NCBI GenBank assembly: GCA_035502995.1
Contig: DATJTW010000109.1
Coordinates: forward strand, 62,001-126,000
DNA: 64,000 bases
Direction of reading: 5' to 3'
From: CADEED01 sp035502995
GTDB lineage: Bacteria > Pseudomonadota > Gammaproteobacteria > Steroidobacterales > Steroidobacteraceae
How positions within the stretch are numbered: position 1 is the stretch's first letter; each line of letters opens with the position of its first letter. Shown here piece after piece: positions 8,431 through 16,879 of the stretch. The notes beneath the pieces are model-generated. The model worked only from the letters and a program-made list of their open reading frames with translations, ran no database searches and was not told the DNA's origin. Position numbers and translations under genes: made by a program.

Positions 8431-8470
8431 GACTGTCCCCTTTTGCTAGGAAACGGGGACTGTCCCCATT
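8431..8470 (-). repeat. 40-nt GGGGACAGTCCCC repeat, copy 2
   Basis: Inverted copy identical to copy 1 except one base (TAGC for TGGC in the linker). On the minus strand its AA completes the TAA stop of the oxygenase-like gene. Confidence 0.9.
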
Positions 8471-9086
8471 AAAACCACGAGTAGTTGAAGCTCACCGAGA
8501 TGCGCTCCGCCTCGGTAGGATTCGGCATCACCTCGTGCCGCAGCCAGCTCTCGAACAGCACCAGCCGCCCCGCTTCGGCGGGCACCGTCACCCACACCTG
8601 GTTCTCGCGGCGCGCGCGTGACCGGCGCGGCGGCGCCGCCATGAAGCGGTCGAGCCGCGGATCCTCGAACTTGAGGCCGGAACAGCCGCGTGGCGTGCGT
8701 ACGTAGTACGTCCCGGAGATCGTCGCCAGCGGATGCAGGTGCAGGCCGTGCACGACCTGCCGCGTCATCACGTTCACCCAGCAGTCGGTCATCTCGAGGC
8801 GACGGCCGGTGAGATCGAAGTCGAGCGTGCGCGCGAACTTCTTCACCTCCGCATCGATGCGCTTCTCGAGCCGCGCGAATGTGGGCGACATGCGGTGTAG
8901 CCGCGCGAGCGAGTTGTACGACGTGTACCCGCCCGGATAGTTAGTCCGCGACCAGGCGATGCCCGCGGCGTCCTCGACGGAGAGCGCGCGGCACTCGCGC
9001 AGCAGCCGCGCGCCGAGATCGTCAGACGCGCCACCCGCGAATTTCCGTGTGTGGATGCGCGTCGGGAACAGTGAAAGGACCGGCAT
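8469..9086 (-). CDS. Putative 2OG-Fe(II) oxygenase-like protein
   Basis: 205 aa. The core resembles the conserved family of putative 2-oxoglutarate/Fe(II) oxygenases: 'HGLHLHPLATISGTYYV' with candidate metal ligands, 'GLKFEDPRL', a distal His in 'LRHEVMPN' and the candidate 2-oxoglutarate-binding Arg in 'RISVSFN'. The substrate is unknown. I chose the ATG at 9086 because a TATACT -10 box sits exactly 6 nt upstream on the minus strand and there is no Shine-Dalgarno; a longer frame to 9683 would overlap the divergent gene. Its stop codon TAA overlaps repeat copy 2. Confidence 0.8.
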   Translation of the reverse strand: MPVLSLFPTRIHTRKFAGGASDDLGARLLRECRALSVEDAAGIAWSRTNYPGGYTSYNSLARLHRMSPTFARLEKRIDAEVKKFARTLDFDLTGRRLEMTDCWVNVMTRQVVHGLHLHPLATISGTYYVRTPRGCSGLKFEDPRLDRFMAAPPRRSRARRENQVWVTVPAEAGRLVLFESWLRHEVMPNPTEAERISVSFNYSWF

Positions 9087-9092
9087 GCGGCA

Positions 9093-9116
9093 AGTATAGA
9101 ACGCCGCGTCTATACT
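9093..9116. promoter_or_regulatory. Divergent promoter dyad with two TATACT boxes
   Basis: A perfect 8-bp inverted repeat, AGTATAGA (9093-9100) and TCTATACT (9109-9116), separated by 8 nt. Each arm contains TATACT, a good -10 hexamer, pointing outward. The minus-strand box ends 6 nt before the ATG at 9086 (leaderless transcript predicted); the plus-strand box precedes the gene at 9147 by ~30 nt. The dyad could equally be an operator. Confidence 0.6.
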
Positions 9117-9146
9117 GCCCGCCCCTTCCACCCCGGACGTGCACTC

Positions 9147-9992
9147 ATGAAGAAGCTCACGCAGATGTTCGCGCTCGTCGGCACCCTCGCCCTCGCCGTT
9201 GGCGCACGGGCCGCGGACCACAAGCTCACCCAGTTGTGGGAATCCGAGGCCGCCTTGAAGACGCCCGAGTCCGTGCGTTTCGACGCGAAGCGCAAGGTGC
9301 TGTACGTCTCGAACATCGACGGCCAGCCGTGGGAAGCCGACGGCAAGGGCTCGATCGCCAAGATCGGTCTCGACGGCAAGGTGATTGCCGCCGAGTGGGT
9401 CACCGGCCTCGAAGGCCCGAAGGGCCTCGCGCTGTCCGATGACGGCAGATGGTTGTTTGCCGCGGACATCGGCGGCATCGTCACCATCGACATCGAGAAG
9501 GGCAAGGTCGATCACAAGGTCGCGATCCCCGATAGCCTGCAGCTCAACGACCTCGTGAACGACAAGGGCACGCTGTACGTGTCCGACTCGAAGGGCAGGA
9601 AGATCTACGCCGTGAAGGACGGCAAGGTGTCTGTCTACCTCGACGAGACGGTGCTCAAGGGACCCAACGGCCTGTTCGTCCACAAGGGCGCGTTGTACGT
9701 GCTCGACGACAACAGCCTGAACCGCGTCGAGAAGGACAAGTCGCTGAAGGTGCTGGCCACGGGCCTGACCGGCGGCGCCGATGGCCTCGAGAACGTCGGC
9801 GGCGACGACTTCCTCGTGTCGATCTGGAGCGGCGCCGTCTGGTACGTACCCGCCTCGGGCGACAAGCAGCAGCTGTTCGACGGCAAGCCCACCGAGACGC
9901 GCACCGCCGACATGGGCTGGGATCCGAAGACGAAGACCGCCTACCTGCCGACGTTCTTCAGGAACAGCGTGATCGCGTTCAGGCTCGACTAA
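9147..9992 (+). CDS. Periplasmic SMP-30/NHL-type beta-propeller protein
   Basis: 281 aa with a signal peptide (cleavage near 'ARA-ADH', residue ~22). The mature part is a repeat beta-propeller with blades of the type 'KVLYVSNIDG', 'GTLYVSDSKG' and 'GALYVLDDNS', and resembles the SMP-30/gluconolactonase group. Such proteins bind a metal in the central channel and may hydrolyse lactones, but the metal ligands cannot be assigned with confidence by eye. It is divergent from the oxygenase-like gene and shares a symmetric promoter region with it, so the two may be co-regulated. Confidence 0.8.
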   Translation: MKKLTQMFALVGTLALAVGARAADHKLTQLWESEAALKTPESVRFDAKRKVLYVSNIDGQPWEADGKGSIAKIGLDGKVIAAEWVTGLEGPKGLALSDDGRWLFAADIGGIVTIDIEKGKVDHKVAIPDSLQLNDLVNDKGTLYVSDSKGRKIYAVKDGKVSVYLDETVLKGPNGLFVHKGALYVLDDNSLNRVEKDKSLKVLATGLTGGADGLENVGGDDFLVSIWSGAVWYVPASGDKQQLFDGKPTETRTADMGWDPKTKTAYLPTFFRNSVIAFRLD

Positions 9993-10047
9993 CTAGTTTG
10001 GCCACCGGCGTCGGCAGCACCGCCGACGCCGGCGATGCCGGCGCCTG

Positions 10048-10254
10048 CTACCACCACCCGAAGTAGTACGCGCAGCCCGCACCCACCGCTGCCACCAGCA
10101 ACAAGGCGACGCCCCAAGACCGCCATCCCCTCGCTGCGCGGTCTTCCCGTCGCTGCCCGAACGTCCCCGTCGCCGACAACAAGTCGTTCTCTCCATCCCG
10201 CAGATGTCGCGGCATGGCGCGTCGCTCGGTGACGTTGTCCGGCGGTGGATTCAT
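10048..10254 (-). CDS. Small single-pass membrane protein
   Basis: 68 aa. A charged N-terminal half is followed by one C-terminal hydrophobic helix ('WGVALLLVAAVGAGCAYYFGWW'-type, residues ~47-68), as in a tail-anchored protein. Support for the start comes from a TAGGCT box exactly 6 nt upstream of the ATG, the same spacing seen at many other genes here, with no Shine-Dalgarno. It is divergent from the hybrid kinase at 10422. Function unknown; an internal Met at 10215 is an alternative start. Confidence 0.55.
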   Translation of the reverse strand: MNPPPDNVTERRAMPRHLRDGENDLLSATGTFGQRREDRAARGWRSWGVALLLVAAVGAGCAYYFGWW

Positions 10255-10260
10255 GCGCGG

Positions 10261-10266
10261 AGCCTA
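10261..10266 (-). promoter_or_regulatory. Candidate -10 box (TAGGCT), leaderless start
   Basis: TAGGCT-N6-ATG upstream of the 68-aa membrane protein. Confidence 0.55.
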
Positions 10267-10421
10267 CGCCCGGGCGCCACGCCGGGCCAGTGTGATTCGC
10301 TGCACAATCCGGCTGTCAACCGGGCCTCCCCGATCGCCATCGCGCCTCAGGAATCCCACCCTCTGCCGACATCCTGTTCAGGAGTGGAACGTCCGGGGCC
10401 GCGCCTTGGGCGCATGAAAAC

Positions 10422-12938
10422 GTGGAACGCGATCTGGCAGAACAACTGGCGCAGGCTTTCGGGCTGACTTCCGCGGACGACGTGGAATCCCTGGTCGCCC
10501 GCCTGCGCGCCGGCGATAACGTGGACATAACGACGTTGCGCCGGGGCGTGCTCGCGCTGGTCGACGATCTGCGCGAGACGCGCGCCAAACACGAAACCAG
10601 CGACCAGCGCCTGAAGATCGCGCTCGGCGCCTCCGAGCTCGGACTGTGGGAGTGGGACGTCGTCACCAACGACATCGCCGTCGATCACACGTACTGCCGC
10701 TTCTTCGGCCGCAAGACGCAGGGCGAAGTCTGGAAGATGGACGAGCTCGCGAAGTTCGTGCACGAGGAAGACCGTCCGGCCTTCCGCGTCGCGCTGCGCG
10801 AAGTGCTCCAGGGCGACCGCCCCGTGCTGAAGATAGAGCACCGCGTGCTGCACACCGACGGCCGCTGGGTGTGGCTCGAAACCTATGGCGCCGTGACCGA
10901 GCGCGACGCTGCCGGCCGCGCGCTGCGGATGACCGGCACGCACACCAACATCACCGAGCGCAAACAGACGCAGCGCGCGTTGAGCAACACGCTGCGCGTG
11001 ATGCACGCGTTGCTCGAGACGTTGCCGCTGCCCGTGATCATCCGCGACGCCGAACGGCGCGTGACGATGGTCAACGCCGCGTGGGAGGCCATGCTGGGCG
11101 TGCCGCGCAACGAGATCGTCGGCAAGACGCTCGACTCGGACCCCAACCGGCCGAAGACCGTCGGTCATCGCGAGACGGACGACGAAGTGCTCGCGACGAA
11201 GAAGTCGCTGCGCTACGAAACGGCCATCCACGCGCGCAACGGGACCATCTACAACGTGCTGGTCGCGAAGACGCCGCTGGTCGCCGAGGACGGCTCGATC
11301 GTCGGCATCGCCTCCGTGACGACCGACATCTCCGAACAGAAACGCATCGCCGGCGCCCTGCAGCGCGCGCGCGAGGCGGCCGAGGCCGCCGTGCAGGTGA
11401 AGTCGCGGTTCCTCGCGAACATGAGCCACGAGCTGCGCACGCCGCTGAACGGCGTCGTCGGCATGGCGTCGTTGCTCGAGAACACCGCGCTCGACGCGAA
11501 GCAGCGCCGCTTCGTGCGCACGCTGAAGACCTCCGCCGAGGCGTTGATCACGCTGATCAACGACGTGCTGGATCTCTCCAAGGCCGAGGCCGGCAAACTC
11601 GAGCTCGACATCGCGCCGGTGGACCTGCGCCGGGAGATCGAGCAGGTCGTCGGCCTGTTCGGCGCTCGCGCGCATGCGAAGGGCATCGAGATCGCCGCCC
11701 ACATCGCGCCGGCGGTGCCGCCGGTCATCCACGGCGATCCGATCCGCCTGCGCCAGGTGCTGGGCAACCTCGTTAACAACGCCGTGAAGTTCACGGAGTC
11801 CGGCGCGGTGCTGCTCGCCGTCTCCGTCGTCGACGAGCCGAACAGCGCGCCGCTGCTGGAGTTCGCGGTGACGGATACCGGCATCGGCGTCGATCCGGCC
11901 GAACAGCGGCGCATCTTCGAAGCCTTCGAGCAGGCGGACGGCAGCGTCACGCGCAAGTTCGGTGGCACCGGCCTGGGCCTCGCGATCAGCCGCCAGCTGA
12001 TCGATCTCATGCACGGCACGATGCGGCTCGAGAGCTCGCTGGATCGCGGCAGCCGCTTCTCGTTCCGCCTGCCGCTCGCGGCGCCGATCGACATCGTGCG
12101 CAGCGACGCGGCGCGACCCGACGCGACACGTCCGGGCCTCACCGCCGAATCCGGCGCGCTCGTGATCGGACTGCACCCCATCCTGCGACCGGCCGTCGTC
12201 GAGACGCTGGCCGCACACGGCACGGATACCGTGTGCGTCGACTCGACCACCGAGGGCCTCGGCGCGCTGCGCGATCTCGCGGCGCGCGTGCGGCGGTTGC
12301 GCGTCATCCTAGATTCCGGCGCGACGTCGAAGCTCGACCAGGCCGTCACCGCGCTGCACGCGGCGGCAGCGGGCCGCGCTCTCGAGGTGCTCGCGCTGCT
12401 GCCGCCGGACGCCGACAACACGCCGCCGGCCGGCGTGAACCGCTGCCTCGTCAAACCCCTGCTCACCGCCGACCTGGTCGAATCGGCGCCGGCCACCGAC
12501 TCCGCGCCCAGCCTGCGCGTGCGCGCGTTGCCGCAGAAATCACGCGGCCGCGCGCTGGTGGTCGAAGACAATGCCGTGAACCAGGAGATGGCGCGCGCGA
12601 TGCTCGACATGCTCGGCTTCGACGTGTTGACCGCCGCGAACGGACTCGAAGGCGTGAAGTCCGCGGCGTCGAACCCGGACCTCGTGCTGGTGCTGATGGA
12701 TTGCCAGATGCCGGTGATGGACGGACTGGCCGCGGCGCGCGCCATCCGCGCCGCCGAGCCCGCCGGCCAGCGCGTTCCCATCGTCGCGTTGACCGGCAAC
12801 GCGATGCCCGGCGACCGCGAAGCCTGCGTCGCCGCCGGCATGGACGACTACCTCGCCAAGCCGTTCTCGCTCGGCGCGCTGCGCGCGCTGATCGATCGCT
12901 GGGTCGCCGTGCCCGCGGCCGGCGCGCGCACGGCCTAG
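10422..12938 (+). CDS. Hybrid sensor histidine kinase/response regulator
   Basis: 838 aa, cytoplasmic (no membrane segment seen). Order: a short N-terminal helix, PAS domain 1 (~65-185, with PAC-like 'RVLHTDGRWVWLETYG'), PAS domain 2 (~190-310), HisKA with His336 in 'NMSHELRTPLNG', HATPase_c (~440-560; 'NLVNNAVKFT', 'DTGIGVDP', 'GGTGLGLAIS'), a degenerate receiver-like segment (~570-690) and a complete receiver with phospho-acceptor Asp760 in 'LVLMDCQMPVMDG' and Lys in 'DDYLAKPFS'. No HPt domain follows, so phosphotransfer must continue to a separate protein. The start is a GTG; an ATG 8 nt upstream is in another frame. It converges on the mannanase gene with only 7 nt between the stops. Confidence 0.92.
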   Translation: MERDLAEQLAQAFGLTSADDVESLVARLRAGDNVDITTLRRGVLALVDDLRETRAKHETSDQRLKIALGASELGLWEWDVVTNDIAVDHTYCRFFGRKTQGEVWKMDELAKFVHEEDRPAFRVALREVLQGDRPVLKIEHRVLHTDGRWVWLETYGAVTERDAAGRALRMTGTHTNITERKQTQRALSNTLRVMHALLETLPLPVIIRDAERRVTMVNAAWEAMLGVPRNEIVGKTLDSDPNRPKTVGHRETDDEVLATKKSLRYETAIHARNGTIYNVLVAKTPLVAEDGSIVGIASVTTDISEQKRIAGALQRAREAAEAAVQVKSRFLANMSHELRTPLNGVVGMASLLENTALDAKQRRFVRTLKTSAEALITLINDVLDLSKAEAGKLELDIAPVDLRREIEQVVGLFGARAHAKGIEIAAHIAPAVPPVIHGDPIRLRQVLGNLVNNAVKFTESGAVLLAVSVVDEPNSAPLLEFAVTDTGIGVDPAEQRRIFEAFEQADGSVTRKFGGTGLGLAISRQLIDLMHGTMRLESSLDRGSRFSFRLPLAAPIDIVRSDAARPDATRPGLTAESGALVIGLHPILRPAVVETLAAHGTDTVCVDSTTEGLGALRDLAARVRRLRVILDSGATSKLDQAVTALHAAAAGRALEVLALLPPDADNTPPAGVNRCLVKPLLTADLVESAPATDSAPSLRVRALPQKSRGRALVVEDNAVNQEMARAMLDMLGFDVLTAANGLEGVKSAASNPDLVLVLMDCQMPVMDGLAAARAIRAAEPAGQRVPIVALTGNAMPGDREACVAAGMDDYLAKPFSLGALRALIDRWVAVPAAGARTA

Positions 12939-12945
12939 CTACCTG

Positions 12946-14304
12946 TCACTTCGCCGGCTGGCGCACGGCGCCCATCTGGCGCGCATGCGCCGCGATGATC
13001 GCGATGGTCGACGCGTCCGAATCGAACACGCAGTAGAGTCCCTGCGCTTCCTGCGGCGGATCGCCGACGAACGTGTCGCCCGCCCTCCACATGTAGTCCG
13101 CGTTGTGCGTGCGGCCCGCGCCGCCCCAGCCCCAGAAGTTGGAGCCGGCGATCGCGTCGCCGGCCGCGGCGCGGCGCGCCAGCAGGCCGTAGACGGCCGT
13201 GTAGAACCGGTCGCGCCATTGGGTCTTCGCCGACGGCGAGAACGCGCCATCGTCGCGGTTGATGCCGAACTCCTCGAGCACCACCGGCTTGCCCATCCGG
13301 TTGGCCGCCTCGATGTGCCAGTTCAGGTAGTCCTGCATCTTCGTCCACGCGGCGTCGTAAGTGGCCGCGGGTTTCTTCGGATCGAACCACTGCCAGTTGG
13401 GCGCCCACATGTGGTACGTGAGGTAATCGACGTTCTTCGTCGCGTGCGCCTTCACGAAGAGGTCGCGATCGCCGGCCGTGCCCATCCAGCCTTCGTTGCC
13501 GGTGCTGACCAGCTGCTTCGGCGCCAGCGTCTTGATGTAACCGGCCGTCCCGTCGATCCACGCGGTGAACGCATCGAAGTGAGTCCTGTCGCCGTCGATG
13601 CCGGGTCGCGGTTCGTTCGCCAGCTGCCACGACATGATCGTCGGGTCGTCCGTGTACACGCGGCCGTTCACGGCGTTCTTGCGCGTCAGCAGCTGCCTGA
13701 TGGCGAAGCGGAACGTCTCCTGCGCCTTTGCATCGCGATAGAACGAGGCCGAACCGTTGATGAACGAGTTCCAGTCGCCGGTGACGTCCGGATCCTTCGT
13801 CACCTGGCCGGAGGTCCACGACACGTACTGCGACATGCCGCCCGACCATTGCCAGAAGTTGTTGAGATAGAGCACGGCTTTCATGTCGCGCTTCGCCATC
13901 TCGGCGAGCAGGAAGTCGAGACCCTGCCACAACGTCTCGTCGAGATGCCCGGGACCGAGCAGCACCGCGGGCGTCACCGCGCGCTTCAGCGGGCTGGCCT
14001 CCGAGATCGCCAGCACGCGCAGGTTCGTGATGCCCTGCGCGGCGAGATCGTCCAGCTCCTTCGTCAGCCGGGCGCGGTTGCCGGTCTTGCCGGGCGAGCC
14101 GAGGTACATGCCGTACCAGAGGTTCGCGCCCGCGTAGTAGTAAGGCCGGCCATCGAGCTCGAAGTGCCGGCCTTTGACCGAGACGAAACCGGATTGTTCC
14201 GGCCGCGCCGCCATCTTGTTAGGTTCGGCGGCGTGAACCTGCAGGCCAAACAAACACAGCGCCGCGGTTAGCGCTAACGATGAGAACGGTTTGCTTTTGT
14301 CCAT
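12946..14304 (-). CDS. GH5-type endo-beta-1,4-mannanase, secreted
   Basis: 452 aa with a signal peptide (residues ~1-26, ending 'QVHAAE'). The catalytic domain is a (beta/alpha)8 barrel of the GH5 mannanase type: substrate-site 'FWQWSGGM', the acid/base Glu in 'SWQLANEPRPG', 'YLTYHMWAPNW' and the nucleophile Glu in 'VVLEEFGIN'. It should hydrolyse internal beta-mannosidic bonds of mannans. I chose the ATG at 14304 rather than the upstream frame to 14385 because the signal peptide starts there and a TAGACT box lies 7 nt upstream. Together with the pectate lyase at 30620 it indicates growth on plant polysaccharide. Confidence 0.92.
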   Translation of the reverse strand: MDKSKPFSSLALTAALCLFGLQVHAAEPNKMAARPEQSGFVSVKGRHFELDGRPYYYAGANLWYGMYLGSPGKTGNRARLTKELDDLAAQGITNLRVLAISEASPLKRAVTPAVLLGPGHLDETLWQGLDFLLAEMAKRDMKAVLYLNNFWQWSGGMSQYVSWTSGQVTKDPDVTGDWNSFINGSASFYRDAKAQETFRFAIRQLLTRKNAVNGRVYTDDPTIMSWQLANEPRPGIDGDRTHFDAFTAWIDGTAGYIKTLAPKQLVSTGNEGWMGTAGDRDLFVKAHATKNVDYLTYHMWAPNWQWFDPKKPAATYDAAWTKMQDYLNWHIEAANRMGKPVVLEEFGINRDDGAFSPSAKTQWRDRFYTAVYGLLARRAAAGDAIAGSNFWGWGGAGRTHNADYMWRAGDTFVGDPPQEAQGLYCVFDSDASTIAIIAAHARQMGAVRQPAK

Positions 14305-14311
14305 GGCGCGC

Positions 14312-14317
14312 AGTCTA
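14312..14317 (-). promoter_or_regulatory. Candidate -10 box (TAGACT), leaderless start
   Basis: TAGACT-N7-ATG for the mannanase; no Shine-Dalgarno. Confidence 0.5.
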
Positions 14318-14396
14318 TCCGTTCGAAAAGCGAGCGTGAATCCGCGCGGGCGCGGGAGTAGATTCGGACGCACGAAGAACAACACGGGAGAGCGTC

Positions 14397-16169
14397 ATGA
14401 TTCGCGCGAATCGTTTCCTGGCCCTGCTGATCCCCGCCCTCACGCTCGCGTCCGTGCCGCCCGATCGGCAGGACGAGCTCGATGAAATCGTCGTCGTCAC
14501 CGGCATGCGTGCCTCGCAGGGCGGCGCGCAGGACATCAAGTTCTTCCGCGGCCAGGTCGAGCTGCAGAAGATCCCGCATCCGAACGACTTCACGGCCGAA
14601 GGCCTGATGAGCGAACACGATCTCGTGCTCCCCGCGGCCGAGCCGTGTCGCCAGCTCTTCTGCCTGACCGGCGACGCGACGCGCGCGGACCTCATCGCGG
14701 CGCGCGAGGCGCGGTACCTGGTCGGCGTGGGCTTCACGTCCAACATCGACGCGAAGACGTGGCGGCGCGACCCGGTGAACCTCGTCGCCGTGGTCGACAA
14801 ATCCGGCTCGATGAGCGGCGAACCGCTGGCGCTGGTCCGGCGCAGCCTGGCGGAGGTTGCGAAGCAGCTGCGCCCGGGCGATCAGATGAGCATCGTCCTC
14901 TACGGCGACACCGCGCACGTGCACCTCGCACCGACGCCGGTGAATCGCGCCGGCGATCCCGCGATCCTCGCGGCCATCGCCGCCATCGAGAGCAATGGCT
15001 CGACGTCGATGGAAGCCGGCCTGCGCGTGGGATACCGCGTCGCCGACGAAACAGCGCCGGCGTTCAAGGGACGCACGCGACTCATGTTGTTCACCGACGA
15101 AAGGCCGAACACCGATGCCACCGACGCCGCGAGCTTCATGGGCATGGCGATCGAGCACTCGAAGCAGGACGTGGGGTTGACCACCGTCGGCGTCGGCGTG
15201 CAGTTCGGCGCCGAGCTCGCGACGAAGATCGGCAGCGTGCGCGGCGGCAATCTCTATTTCATCCGCAACACCGCCGACGTCGATTCGTTGTTCGCGGACC
15301 AGCTCGACTACATGGTCAGCGAGCTGGCGCACGACCTCACCGTCACCCTCACGCCGCGCCCGGGTCTGAAGATCGCCGGCGTCTACGGCGTGCCGGGAGA
15401 ACTGCTGGGCTGGCAGGACGCGACGACGGTGACGCTGACGATCCCCACCGTGTTCCTCGACAACCACGGGGGCGGCATCTTCTTCACGCTCGCACCCGAG
15501 GCGGAGGCCGGTTTCCTGCCGGAGAAGAGCGATGCGTCACCGCTCGCGAGCGTCGCGGTCGACTACACCCCGCTCGGCAAGACCACCCGCGAAGGGCACG
15601 GACTGACCGTCGCGCTGAACCCGGCCGGTCCGAGCGCCGGCATGAAGCTCGGCCACCTGCTGATCGACGAGTTCACGGTGCTGCATGGCGCGACCAGCGC
15701 GCACTATTTGCAGAACGACCAGGAGACCGCGTACCAGCTGCTGTCGCGCTTCCACGAGCGACTCGGCGCCACCGACATCGCCGGCCTCGACGACGAACGC
15801 AAGCTGGTCGACACGCTGTATTCGCAGATCGCGTTCCTCTCCGGTCACGGTGCGGGCGAGGCCGCGGCGATTGCGCCGGCGTTCGTGAAGCTGTGGGGCC
15901 GCTGGAAGATCGTCGGCGTGCACGGCGCGGACGTCGACCTGCACAGCGGCGAGACGCTCGAGTTCACGCCCGACAACGACATGCTGACCTGGGCGAAGAA
16001 GGCCGCGGGCGCGCCGCGGGACGAGGAGTCGTACGAGTCGAACGACCGGCAGATCTATCTACCGGAGTCCGAGCTGGTCTTTCACTACCGGATCAAGGGC
16101 GACACACTGAGCCTGCACCATCGCCGCTCGGGGCTGTGGGTGCGCCTGGTGCGGGACGACCGGAGCTGA
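14397..16169 (+). CDS. Exported von Willebrand factor A domain protein
   Basis: 590 aa. Residues ~1-20 form a signal peptide. Soon after it comes 'DEIVVVTGMR', which resembles the mature N-terminus of TonB-dependent receptors. The vWA domain (~130-300) has a complete MIDAS: Asp134, Ser136 and Ser138 in 'DKSGSMSG', 'SNGSTSMEAG' supplying the Thr/Ser, and 'LFTDERPNTD'. The C-terminal ~280 residues are beta-rich and then mixed, unassigned. Probably a periplasmic or surface metal-dependent binding protein. GGGAGAG precedes the ATG as Shine-Dalgarno. It is divergent from the mannanase, and its stop codon directly abuts that of the convergent next gene (TGA|TCA). Confidence 0.85.
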   Translation: MIRANRFLALLIPALTLASVPPDRQDELDEIVVVTGMRASQGGAQDIKFFRGQVELQKIPHPNDFTAEGLMSEHDLVLPAAEPCRQLFCLTGDATRADLIAAREARYLVGVGFTSNIDAKTWRRDPVNLVAVVDKSGSMSGEPLALVRRSLAEVAKQLRPGDQMSIVLYGDTAHVHLAPTPVNRAGDPAILAAIAAIESNGSTSMEAGLRVGYRVADETAPAFKGRTRLMLFTDERPNTDATDAASFMGMAIEHSKQDVGLTTVGVGVQFGAELATKIGSVRGGNLYFIRNTADVDSLFADQLDYMVSELAHDLTVTLTPRPGLKIAGVYGVPGELLGWQDATTVTLTIPTVFLDNHGGGIFFTLAPEAEAGFLPEKSDASPLASVAVDYTPLGKTTREGHGLTVALNPAGPSAGMKLGHLLIDEFTVLHGATSAHYLQNDQETAYQLLSRFHERLGATDIAGLDDERKLVDTLYSQIAFLSGHGAGEAAAIAPAFVKLWGRWKIVGVHGADVDLHSGETLEFTPDNDMLTWAKKAAGAPRDEESYESNDRQIYLPESELVFHYRIKGDTLSLHHRRSGLWVRLVRDDRS

Positions 16170-16868
16170 TCAGTCGAGCGGGCCGCCGCGCTGGCGGCGC
16201 GCGCGGTCGATCGTCTCGGCGTACGCGCTCTTGCGCGGGCCGTCCGGCTGCGCGGCCAGCCAGCTCGAGGCGCGTTGCGGCTCGTCGACGGCCCAGCGCC
16301 GCACGAGATTGTCGAGATACCCGTCGTGGCCGATGTCGAACACGTTCGCCACGTACAGCGCCTGCTCCGGCGCCGCCGACGCGATGGCGTGGATGGCGGC
16401 GCTCGCCGCCGCGCGCCGTTCGCCGTCGTCGAGCGACTTCATCCAGTCGATCGCCGCGTCCCGATCGCGGGAGATCCATTGTTGCGCGACCTCGGTGCGC
16501 AGCGTGTCGCGCACCTCGCCGGGCGGCTGCTCCTTCACCATGTCGACCAGCAGCTGCGGCTCGAACTGCAGCAGCTCGGGCAGCAGGAAGGTGAACGCGG
16601 TCTCGCGCGCGTGCGCGTCCCGGCCGAGCGCCGCGCGCTCGATCTGCAAGGCCAGCCCGCGGTTGTGGGTCGCCGCCTCCGCCGCGATCTCCTCGGCGGT
16701 GGGAACGGCCTCTTTCGACTCTTCATAGATCGTCGATGCGGGCGGCGGCGGCGTAGGCTTCGGCCACGGCTTGCGCTTCTCGTCCGCGCGCAGGTAGTAC
16801 GCGCTGCCGATCGTGGCCGCGAGCGCGACCAGCGTGACGGCGGCGATGGCGGGTATGGTGGGCTTCAT
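16170..16868 (-). CDS. Membrane-anchored helical-repeat protein, unknown function
   Basis: 232 aa. An N-terminal hydrophobic anchor (residues ~5-25) is followed by a Pro-rich linker ('PKPTPPPP') and an all-helical domain. Two repeat-like units are visible, 'WISRDRDAAIDW' and 'WAVDEPQRASSW', each followed by a short Asp/Gly turn and an Arg-rich helix, resembling helical solenoid repeats. No enzymatic motif. The start is odd: a perfect intrinsic terminator ends only ~11 nt upstream of the ATG and there is no Shine-Dalgarno, so expression may depend on read-through. It converges on the vWA gene with stop codons touching. Confidence 0.75.
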   Translation of the reverse strand: MKPTIPAIAAVTLVALAATIGSAYYLRADEKRKPWPKPTPPPPASTIYEESKEAVPTAEEIAAEAATHNRGLALQIERAALGRDAHARETAFTFLLPELLQFEPQLLVDMVKEQPPGEVRDTLRTEVAQQWISRDRDAAIDWMKSLDDGERRAAASAAIHAIASAAPEQALYVANVFDIGHDGYLDNLVRRWAVDEPQRASSWLAAQPDGPRKSAYAETIDRARRQRGGPLD

Positions 16869-16879
16869 GCGATTCAGGT

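Larger units (their letters stand above)
8031..8470. repeat. Giant nested imperfect palindrome between convergent genes
   Basis: The outer arms 8031-8128 and 8374-8470 are inverted copies of each other: the first 40 nt differ at one position, and further in both carry the block read as 'TCTCTCTTTTTCGCCCC'. Inside lies a second inverted pair, about 8217-8274 and 8308-8369, containing 'GGGGACGGGCCCCAATTG' and 'AAAAAGGTGCCGGACCTC', around a ~33-nt centre. The left side has ~90 nt without a partner (8129-8216). The transcript from either strand could form a very long hairpin. Both flanking genes converge on it and take their stop codons from its ends. Short frames inside are shadows. Confidence 0.9.

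Noticed and set aside
8188..8472. Frame of 94 codons inside the palindrome
   Set aside because: Built from repeat sequence; no start signal, no domain.
9087..9683. Upstream extension of the oxygenase-like gene (frame open to 9683)
   Set aside because: It would run antisense through the propeller gene; the leaderless box and domain start fit 9086.
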